From Sphaerolaimus hirsutus (Eukaryota; Nematoda; Chromadorea; Monhysterida; Sphaerolaimidae), in assembly GCA_964036195.1 (NCBI GenBank), contig OZ038454.1, positions 28,196,315 through 28,260,314 on the forward strand: a stretch of DNA of 64,000 bases, in the 5' to 3' direction. The notes under the pieces are model-generated. The model had not been told where the DNA came from and made no database searches. It worked only from the letters and a program-made list of their open reading frames with translations. Numbering within the stretch: position 1 is the first letter of the stretch; each line of letters opens with the position of its first letter. Below, in pieces: positions 55,263-64,000 of the stretch. The translations under genes were made by a program, and so were the position numbers.

Positions 55263-58200
55263 GGTCAACTCGACGACATAGACATGAACAAGTCGGACAG
55301 CGACGACGAGGAGTTGGTTGAGTGGCGCAAGACCAGACCCCGAGTCGAGTCCAAGGTGGTCTACCTGGACACGGCCCAGTACGAGAAGTACGCTAAGTGG
55401 TACCAGAAGGAACATGGCTTGGCGCCGCTGCCTGATGATGGGTATAGGCATAATGAGAGTTTGAGGCAGTCTTATAGGTGCGTGTTTTTCAACTGTTTGA
55501 AAAATGTCGATTTGTTAAAAAGGTAGTTTTTTTTAAAAAGGGCTGGCAAAGTTTTTTCCAGGATTTTGAAGTATTTCGGTTAGGTTTGGTTGGTAGTGGG
55601 TATCCCCGTAAAATCTCAGACGAACTATCCATCGCCAGCAAAACAGCTGAAAATAGGTGAAAATAAGTCTAAAAACGGATGAAAATTAGCGGTTTTGAGC
55701 ACAAATGGAGGTTCAATTTCTCAAGAATCTCTCCAGATAGATACCTATCAGATTTGTGGGGGAGGGGTCAAAGGATAGTGGGTCCATAACAACGCACCAA
55801 AAACCTATCCACTCGCAGGGAGTACCAGCGGTCCATTCCAATAGCCGAGGCTATGAACGAACGGCGGATGGAAGAACAGCTGCAGTCGGCTGTAAAACAG
55901 GAGGTTGCCGATGCCGACCAGAAGGTAGCTGCACAGGGGGACGATGTTCTACCGGAGCAGGCTCACGGTGGGGATTATTGGGCACTCAATAGGTTTGTTC
56001 TTTTTGGTTGTCTTTGTTGGTTGGCTGTATTGGGTCCACACACACTAGTTTTCACCGTGACTTGTGTGAAAAACTGACATGGCAACATTCAGCCTACTCT
56101 GTTTGTATGTTATACATGTTGTAGTTTTCAAATTTTCTAACTTTTAACTTTTATTAATTAAAATTCAAATTTAAATTAAATTTAATCATTCAACCGTGTT
56201 CATTAATTTGCACTTTTAAAATTTCAGTTTCACACGAAGTCACGGTGAAAAACTACAGTGCGCGCAGAAATTTCTGTTTTTCTATTTTTTTTTGGCCATC
56301 TAAACAACCAGACGAAGAGACCCCGTACGGGAACTCGGCAGCCAGCCAAAAACAGCCGGCCAAAACTTGTTTCGAAATCGATTAAATAAAAATGGCTAAA
56401 AATAGGTATATAACCATCTATATAGACGAAAATAGCGAAAATACCTCTCTGCACCTCAAATATGATGAGTTTACTGCGAAATTTAAGATATATAGCAAGT
56501 TAACTTCATTGTTGAGCTACACACAAAAGTGACACGCCTGACCGAAAATGCCTGCTTAGCGCTCGCGGGCATTCACATCAAAGTGGGCGGAGCTTATGCG
56601 GACCGGCGCATGCAAAGCAAAATATCTGCGCGCACTGTAGTGTGTGTAGGCACAATGGGTCCACACAGACACAAGGGGGCAGTCCCAAGCCCTGTAAAGT
56701 GTAAAGTAAAGTGTCAAATGCAAAGTTATGTGTCAATCAAAAAAGAAGATTTTATTACTGAACTTTGCATGACAATTGACAGTTTACTCTGCATTTGACT
56801 TTACATTTGACACTTTACTTTACACTTTACAGGGCTTGGGACTGCCACCAGTTGACATCACGAATTAATGTCAGCTGAATGTCAACTAAATAATACAAAA
56901 AAAATAAATCATTACAGTCAACAGAAACAAGGAAAGTTACGTGTCACGATATAAATTCAACATCGCTGTATAGCATCATGAAATCACATAATTTACCTAA
57001 ATTTAGTTGAATTTACTTGACACTAATTCTGATGTTCCAATTTTGAATTTTTACTAATCGTGTTCTTATTGCCAAATTTACCGACTGTGCCAACAGCAAA
57101 ATGCTATTAGGGAAAACTCAAAATTGTCGTTTTTTCAGATGGGAAACTGTAAATCAGCTACATTATATTGCAAAGTGTGCGGTAAATGGGCATTTTTGTA
57201 ACAAAAACTTCAAAACTTCAGTCAAAGCTAATTATAAACGTGGTTTTTGTGTCCAGATGGCGCTGGACCGAGTGGGAGCGGCAGCAGGAACGAGGCGCCG
57301 CCGCTGCCAACATGTATGTCAAGCAGGAGGTCGAAGTCTCTGCTGGTTCGTCGCGCCGTTTTTACGTTTTTGGGCACTTGTGCACATGCGTAATACCCCC
57401 CCCCCCTCGAAATCCCCCCCCCCTCGTTTGACCCCCCCCTCGCGAGACCACTATGAAACAATCACCCCCCTCGAAATACCCCCCCCCCCCGATTGACTGT
57501 AAAGGGAACGTACATGACAAATACTGCAGTTTGTGTTCTGCGTAGTGCAGAACACACGTTAAAACAATGTCGGAATCACGTTAGAACTGTCTATCCCATC
57601 TACTTACTAATATTAGTCTACAGGAGTCTATACATGTCAGTTATTGATGCATTTTTCTACCCCAGCGCACATCACAAACAACGATTTTGTACTAGGATTT
57701 CAAAAAAGTACTGGCGAAATAATAACCCCCCTCGAAATACCCCCCTCGTTTAACCCCCCCCCCCCCCTCTCGGGAGCACAATGAAACAATCACCCCCCGG
57801 GGGTATTTCGAGGAAATACGGTATATTGTTGGACAAGTTTTTGAGAATCTTGTGATATGGTATTTACTCTGAAGTAGTGTCTCGGGCAGAGTTGTTAGAA
57901 TTACTGAATTTTTTTCAAAAGTATATGTAAATGTAAGTATTAATTTTTTACTCACCAAAAAGTATAGAAAATGTAAAATACTTTTTTTTACTCGTATTCG
58001 TGCGTAAATGTGAGTAAAACAGTTTTTTTCCCCAAGAAAATGTAAAAGCGAGTACTTTTCCCTGGAAAACGTAAAAGTTACTACTTTTAACTGTGAGTTT
58101 TACACTAGAGAGTGAGTGTTAGACAAGAAGACATAATAGGTAGATATCGTATTTTAGTGATTATCAAGGACGTACGCAGGGGGGGCGGGGGGGCGGCCGC

Positions 58201-60178
58201 CCCCCCCCCCGTTCCAGGGTCGGACAGAAAAATTTGCCAGAAATGGCACTTTTCTGAGGCGAACTTGTGGGCACTTTAAAAATTTTTGCGCGCAAGCGCG
58301 CAAATCCCCACCCCATTCTTAAATATATATTTTCAGGTGTCAAATTGCATTAGAAAAGTGTCCAACAGTGCCAAAAGCGGACCGAGTACCATATATAGGC
58401 ATAAATAGATACCTATATGGTAGACGTTGGCGCCACTGCCAACGCCAATACTGCCATGGCGCTGGCGCCTACAAATGGCGCCATGGCTCCATTCCTTTAC
58501 TATAGGGCCAAATTTTAGGGGGGGGGGCGCCGCCCCCCCCCCCGTTCGCCGGGCTCCGTATACAATCCGCCCCCCCCCCCCCGCTCAAAAATCCTGCGTA
58601 CGTCCCTGGTGATTATCTAGTAGTTTTTGAAAACTTAAATGATTTCTTCAACATTTTCTTATTTTTAGCACCAGAAAATTTGGATTTTAGCAACAAAAAT
58701 ACATTTTATCTGTACGCGTGTACTTTTAAAATGTACGCCTAAAATTGAGTACATTACTGTTTTGAAAAGTATATGTAAATGTATTTACCGCGTACTCGCG
58801 TACGCGTATTTTTCGAGTAAATGTACGTACATTTTAACAACTGTGGTCTCGGGGTCGTTATTTTGGACAAAGATCTGGTATTGAGCGTTTTTATCTTATT
58901 TTTTTACAAAAAAAAGTCTAAAACACCCTGGAAGTTCGAATTAACAATTCTAAGTGCAAAAACGTCATTTTGCAAGATTGGGGGAAAAAATTCCGCGATC
59001 AGCATTGCGGAATTTTCATCGGAATCAGAATAGAGATTTGAAAAAAATTTGTATTTGGATTGGCATTTCAAATTTTCGGGATTCATTGTCTAAATGACTT
59101 ATCACACCCTCGCAGACGGGATCCACATGTCAGCGAAGCCAGTCAAGTACGAGTGCGACGACGAGCACGAGTTCAATGTTTCCGAAGAGGCGCAGCGGGC
59201 TGCCCTCGCTCAGGTGCGTTTCCCATTCGCGCGGCACACCGGAAAACCGTACGTGTAACCGTTGACGGTACGGTAAAACGTGAAAATAGCTGTAAACGGT
59301 ACGGTAATCGATCACAATAACTATAAGGGTGTCCAGTAGGGGGGGGGGGGTGATTGTTTGAGGCGCATCTGGACAGTGGACATCTGTGCTCAGTTGACAT
59401 CGGATACACGGCAGCGGCGCTAGTGGTGCAAGCCTGACAGCGGCGGCAGTGCGTGTACACCATTGGATGTCCACTGAGCATAGATGTCCATTGAGTACAG
59501 ATGTCCACAGCTACTCAGTCTACGAATCATTCCCATCTATATACCGTATTTCCTCGAAATACCCCCCTCGAAATAACCCTCCTCGAAATACCCCGCCCCC
59601 CTCGAAAAACCCCCCTCAAAATGGGCACTTTGAATTTGTGGTCCGGGAAATGCATAACAGACGTTCAAAACACTTACTGTGTTACGTTAGAACATCGTTT
59701 ATACCATCTACATCCTTATATAAGGCTGTAAAAACTTATAAATGGTGGTTATTGTTGCATTTTTCAAGTTTCTCTCTCAAAATTTTCAGACTGAAAAAAT
59801 AAACCCCGGGGGGTAATTCGAGGAAATACGGCATATGTACCAATCACGGTTGATTTGCAGACATCGCCGCCGGAAACCGACAATGGAATCGCCACGGAAT
59901 CGATCGAACCCACAGCCGCCAATGAAAATCCAACGGAATTTATTGGACCTACGAAACCAGGCGCCTCTGACATTCCAGAGGAAACTGAAAATTCTGAGGA
60001 ACCGGACAAAAATGATAGAGTTGATTGTTTGCAACCGACTCAACAGCCCCAATTTGAAGAGCGCATTTATATCGGGCCGACTTTACCGGAAACGTCCATC
60101 GGAAACATTTTCGATGATTCCCCGGCCACGATAGATTTCAGGACACGCAGGCAGATTATGTGGGAAAGGCGATTTTGA
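55263..60178 (+). CDS. Unrecognised plus-strand gene, five visible exons, 5' end in gap
   Basis: Exons 55263-55477, 55819-55992, 57257-57345, 59116-59213 and 59861-60178 join in compatible phases with GT-AG borders and end in TGA. The protein is hydrophilic and acidic. An early exon encodes DDEELVEWRKTRPRVESKVV and a YEKYAKWYQ segment. The second is rich in Glu/Gln and likely helical. The third contains a Trp-rich RWRWTEWERQQERG segment. The last ends with an IYIGPTLPETSIGNIFDDSP stretch and a basic tail (RTRRQIMWERRF). I recognise no family. Introns contain foldback transposons, two nested hAT-like elements and an ACCGTATT element close to the last acceptor. The 5' part is missing in the N gap. 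It is transcribed away from the minus-strand gene, so a bidirectional promoter may lie in the gap. Confidence 0.7.
57887..58845. mobile_element. hAT-like element with nested element
   Basis: Termini CAGAGTTGTTA and TAACAACTGTG, perfect 8 bp duplication GTCTCGGG (57879-57886 and 58846-58853). The interior has GTAAATGTAAG-type repeats. Confidence 0.85.
58165..58608. mobile_element. Nested hAT-like element, GGACGTACGCAGG termini
   Basis: Termini CAAGGACGTACGCAGG and CCTGCGTACGTCCCTG, perfect 8 bp duplication GTGATTAT (58157-58164 and 58609-58616), with long C/G runs just inside each end. Confidence 0.88.
59542..59832. mobile_element. ACCGTATTTCCTCGAAATA element
   Basis: TACCGTATTTCCTCGAAATA and its near-complement at the right end, with tandem CCCCCTCGAAATAA units inside. 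It ends about 28 bp before an exon acceptor. A related mosaic lies at about 57397-57824. Confidence 0.65.
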
Positions 60179-60792
60179 GTTTTGTCTATGTTTGAGCTTT
60201 TTGTCGGGGATTTTGTTGTATATTGGTGATACCGTGTTTCTTCTAATAGCAGAGCACCGTTCTATTTTTTCGTGACTTTTTTACTTGTCGATCTATCGGA
60301 GGGTGTCGCTATATTATTTTCGTGATCGCAAAAACGTGCGAAAACCTGCCGCTCTATTGGAGGTATGTCGTTTTGGGCCCCCACACACTGGATGTCAACT
60401 GAATTCGTGTCAACTAAATGTCAACTGAATTTAAGTGATACTGTGATTTCAACTTATCTATCTAATAGAGCATAGTTCATTTTACATCATGACACTCCAT
60501 TTTCATTGTTCCTGTTAAGTGTGATGCCTTTTTACAAAGTTCTTGTTTTATTCAATTGACACTGAGTTGACGCGAATTTGCGATGTCAACTAGTGTGTGT
60601 GGGCCCACTATCAGAAGAAATGCGGTCGCGCGCCCGCTGGCAAAATTTTCAATCGTTCAAACGCTGATAATTGAACATTTTCTATGAGACACCCAATCAA
60701 ATCAGTGCCGAAAGCGGTCTGTAACTTAAAAAAATTTCTCAAGTAGTCATATTACAGCTAAAAAGTGCCACAAGTATAGAAGAAAGAATGTA

Positions 60793-61282
60793 CAGGGGCC
60801 AGTTCCGCAAGTGGAATAGTTAAGGGTTAAAAGTTAAGAGTTGAGTAAAATGACAAATGGCGAGTTAAGAGTAAAGTTAAATGCTAAATGATGAGTTAAG
60901 AGACAAGAGTAAATTTAAGAGTAAAGTTAAATGGCAAATGATTAGTTATGAGATAAAAGTAAAGTTAAGAGTCAAGCAATTGTATCCAAATTTTGTTTTT
61001 TTCGTATCCAGATCTTAGGTTTTTGTATCCAAATCTTATTTTTCGACAAAAGATTTGGATACAAAAAAAATAAGATTTGGATACGAAAAAAATAAGATTT
61101 GAATACACTTGCTTGACTCTTAACTTTACTCTTATCTCTTAACTAATCATTTGTCATTTAACTTTACTCTTGTCTCTTAACTCATCATTTATCATTTAAC
61201 TTTAGTCTTAACTTGCCATTTGTCATTTTACTCAACTCTTATGTTTTAACTCTTAACTTGTCCACTTGCGGAACCGGCACCA
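60793..61282. repeat. Palindromic TTCCGCAAGTGG element, long form
   Basis: GGGGCCAGTTCCGCAAGTGG at the left and the complement at the right. Arms of about 230 bp of AAGAGTAAAGTTAAATG-type motifs meet at a GTATCCAAAT centre. Confidence 0.7.
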
Positions 61283-61730
61283 GACGTACCCCAAGTATTT
61301 TTCCATTGTGCGCGCGCGGCCTCCAAACTGCTTTGGGTCAAAAATACTAATATTTTGTAGTGAGCATTTTGCGATGTGATATACTGGGTGGTTTGAATGT
61401 AATTTACTTCGCGAATTGATCGCATGGTAGTCAAATGAAGATAAAGAAGTCCTGTTTTAATGTGAATAGAACGTCATCAAACCAAATGCAAGCGCTTCAA
61501 AAACTATTTGCACTTTTGAAATTTTGCGTTCCGTAGGTTTTGCCGGTTGCCGTAGGTCCAGGACACCAACGAAATTGGAGAACTCAAATCAGATAGGATG
61601 CATTCGAGTTCACCAGAATGAGGAATTTGTCAACTTTTCGGCGATCAAAAGTCATTCATTGTGGTAAACTCAAGATTGTGCTCAAAACAGACTTAAATGT
61701 GAATTTCCCAAATTTCTATGGTGCACTATT

Positions 61731-62212
61731 GGCCCTACACACTAGTTTTCACCGTGACTTGTATGAAAACTGAAATAGCGACATGGCGACATTCAGCCTA
61801 CTCTTATCGTATGCTATATGTGTTTTAGTTTTCAAATTTTGAAACTTAAACCTTCATTAATTTTAATTCAAATTTAATTAAAACTAAATCATTCAACCGT
61901 GTTCATTAATTTGCATTTGAAAAAATTTCAGTTTTCACACGAAGTCACGGTGAAAACTAGTGTGTGTAGGCACATTGTGCCTACACACACTAGTTTTCAC
62001 CGTGACTTTGTGTGAAAACTGAAAATTTTAAAAGTGCAAATTAATGAACACGGTTGAATGATTAAATTTTATTTAAATTAATGAAAGTTAAAGTTTGAAA
62101 ATTTGAAAACTAAAACATGTATAACATACAAACAGAGTAGGCTGAATGTCGCCATGTGGCCATTTCAGTTTTCACATCAGTCACGGTGAAAACTTGTGTG
62201 TGTGGCCAATGC
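61731..62212. repeat. Two abutting ACACACTAGTTTTCACC palindromes
   Basis: Two full-length palindromes of about 240 bp meet at a shared CATTG near 61974. Each has AGTTTTCACCGTGACTT arms. Confidence 0.7.
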
Positions 62213-62214
62213 GT

Positions 62215-62392
62215 GTGTTCACATTTTCTTTCAGCTTACACACAATCATTTCTATAATCCACGCTCCAAAAGCTGCCATCCATCCAGCCATCACCAGTGT
62301 CAGGATTGGCAGAAAATCGTACAGTATCATTGCATCCCGCTGCTGCGCACACGAAGCTTTGGGGCATGAACTGGAACTCGCGCCTTGATAAT
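62215..62392 (-). CDS. Possible exon with transmembrane helix
   Basis: On the minus strand an open stretch after a possible acceptor (attatcaag) encodes a short Cys/Ser-rich segment. A strongly hydrophobic helix (FLPILTLVMAGWMAAFGAWI) follows, then Glu-Met-Ile-Val-Cys and a GTAAGC donor-like site near 62238. It could be a membrane-spanning exon of a tetraspanin-like or other receptor gene. A further open stretch with a GTACGT donor lies around 61305-61460 on the same strand, but I could not make its phase agree. Confidence 0.3.
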
Positions 62393-62699
62393 ACCTGATG
62401 ATGGCAACAAAATTTGAAAAATTTTTGCATTTTGGACGTTTTGGCCCCCACACACTGGATGTCAACTGAATTCGTGTCAACTAAATGTCAACTGAATTTG
62501 AGTGATACTGTGATTTCAACTTCTGATTTGAGTGATACTGTGATATCTGATAGAGCTCAGTTAATTTTACATCATGACACTTCATTTCCATTGTTCCTGT
62601 TTAAGTGTGATGCTTTTTACAAACTTCTTGTCTTATTCAATTGACACTGAGTTGACGCGAATTTGCGATTTCTAATTTTTAGATGTTTTTGGTTCAAAG

Positions 62700-63369
62700 T
62701 AGGGTGTCAAAAATTTTTTACGGAAAACAAACGGAAACAGAAAAAAATTTTCAGCGGCCGGAAAACGGAACGGAAAACGGAAAAAAATTTGCACTTGGCG
62801 GAAAACGGAAACGGAAAAAAAATTTCAGCGGCCAGAAAATGGAAAAAGAGGCCGGAAAAACGGAAACGGACAAATCAAATTTGCACAGAAATGGAAAAAC
62901 TTGCTGAAATTTTGCCGGAAAATGGATAAAATTTCCTGAAATTTTGCAGGAAGTGGAAAAATTTGCAGTAATTTTGCTGGAAACAGAATTTTTTTTACAT
63001 CATTGACAATCTGCATGAATTTTTACCAGTTTGGCTGATCATAAAACTGAAAGTTGAGCCAGAAAAAAGTAAAATGAGGTGGAAAAATAGAAAATTGAGG
63101 CGGAAAATAGAAAAAAAGGCGGAAAAACTGGAAATTGAGGCGGAAAAACTGGAAATTGAGGCGGAAAACGGAGAAAAAAAAGGCGGAAAAACTGAAAATT
63201 TAGCCGGAAAACGGAAAATGAGCCGGAAAACCAGAAACGGAAAAAAAGTTGCCGGAAAACGGAACGGAAAACGGAAGAAAAAAAATTTCAGCAGCCCGAA
63301 AACGGAATGGAAAACGGAAAAAATTTGCCTGCGGAAAACGGAAACGGAAAACGGAAATTTGACACCCTA
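62700..63369. mobile_element. hAT-like element with GGAAAACGGAAAC arrays
   Basis: Termini TAGGGTGTCAAA and TTTGACACCCTA, perfect 8 bp duplication GTTCAAAG (62692-62699 and 63370-63377). Confidence 0.88.
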
Positions 63370-63377
63370 GTTCAAAG

Positions 63378-64000
63378 TACGCCAATCAGTAGAAAGTGCA
63401 TGAACACTATTCAAAACTTGTATTCCAGGGTCTTTTTGTGCGACAATGAGAATGTGAAAATGCATCTGCAGCAACCACTTAAGGCGGAAAACAAAAAATG
63501 TATTTAAAAATAACCAGGACAATGCAGAATTCTAGTCGAAAAGTATTCCAAAAGTACGGAAACTATTTTTGGAAAAAAATTCCGAAAGTCATATGTTAGT
63601 TAGAAAAAAACACTGAAAGATTTTAACATTGTCCTCCATAGCATTTGCCATCGTTAATAATGACGCCATACTGACTAGCCTTCATGGTTCCAAAAATGAA
63701 AACCGGTTCCCATCCCAATTCAAAGCTTGCTGATGAGTAACACTTCGCATAATCTATACTTGGATGACATAACGCCGTACATTTTTCCGGAAACACTACA
63801 TCATGACGTCATACCCGGAACAGTCAGCGTACGCGCAAATCTTTTTTTGTGTGGGGAGTCCGTTCATAAGTTTTCGGTTGGCCGACTGCCAGCCGAAGAC
63901 ATAAATCATATCTATTTGTAGAGTATCATGTCTGCCGAGTATACACATATTTCATACCAGGGGCCTGTTCCGCAATGTGAGAAGTGAAATGGCAAAGGCC
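63378..64000. other. Window end, no gene recognised
   Basis: Holds a piece of the CCCATCCCAATTCAAAGC palindrome near 63709, a TGACGTCA (CRE-like) octamer near 63803, a 64-codon frame of unclear meaning and the start of a TTCCGCAA palindrome at 63957. Confidence 0.4.

Noticed and set aside
61246-61434. 62-codon minus-strand frame near a possible donor
   Set aside because: Two overlapping frames are both open, and neither phase agrees with the membrane exon at 62.3 kb, so I only mention it.
63727-63921. 64-codon plus-strand frame
   Set aside because: No domain, no clear splice borders, and close to a palindrome fragment. The nearby TGACGTCA hints at regulatory DNA but is not enough to call a promoter.

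Overview
The window is draft nuclear DNA from a multicellular animal, probably an invertebrate. Genes are split by GT-AG introns, one gene carries the C-terminal signature of the metazoan FAM193 family, and nearly every intron is packed with inverted-repeat DNA transposons. Two N gaps of exactly 200 bases (44538-44737 and 55063-55262) are scaffold joins. I cannot name the species. No rRNA, tRNA or CRISPR array was recognised.

Two layers overlap. The first is a large host gene on the minus strand. At least 27 exons with compatible phases run from 54628 down to a stop at 2894 and give about 1505 residues. The first visible exons carry the C-terminal half of a NADAR (YbiA-like) domain. They are followed by an arginine-serine domain, charged and proline-rich regions, and a FAM193-type C-terminus. 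On the plus strand, starting inside or beyond the second gap, a separate gene of five visible exons ends at 60178; I do not recognise it. A possible membrane-protein exon lies at 62.2-62.4 kb.

The second layer is the most striking. A 23 kb LTR retroelement (5644-28651) sits in the last intron of the host gene, in the same orientation. It has 790 bp LTRs that look identical, a 5 bp target duplication (AGACA), a candidate primer-binding site and a polypurine tract. In sense (minus) order it carries a 7.7 kb leader, a small one-helix membrane ORF, gag, an ORF2/UPF1-like helicase reading frame and a 2377-codon ORF. That last ORF joins a secreted, membrane-anchored Env-like ectodomain to two tandem aspartic-protease domains, reverse transcriptase, RNase H and integrase. 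Two intron-containing genes lie in the leader in ANTISENSE orientation. One has nine exons and encodes a 430-residue type I membrane protein with a mucin-like stalk. The other has three exons and encodes a 176-residue Ly6/uPAR-type (LU) three-finger membrane protein. Antisense placement lets introns survive retrotransposition, because the sense RNA does not see their splice sites. This element is the best candidate for an undescribed system in the window.

The rest is mostly nonautonomous DNA transposons. Many have CAGGG/TAGGG-type termini and 8 bp target duplications (hAT-like), often with insides made of short tandem arrays (GGGATC, GGAAAACGGAAAC, GGTACGGTAAA). Nested insertions are common. 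One such element has inserted into the retroelement's ORF2/helicase frame. Several palindromic families (ACACACTAGTT, GGGACTGCC, TTCCGCAAGTGG, TTGAGGCGT, ACCGTATT) fill introns to within about 10-30 bp of the splice sites.
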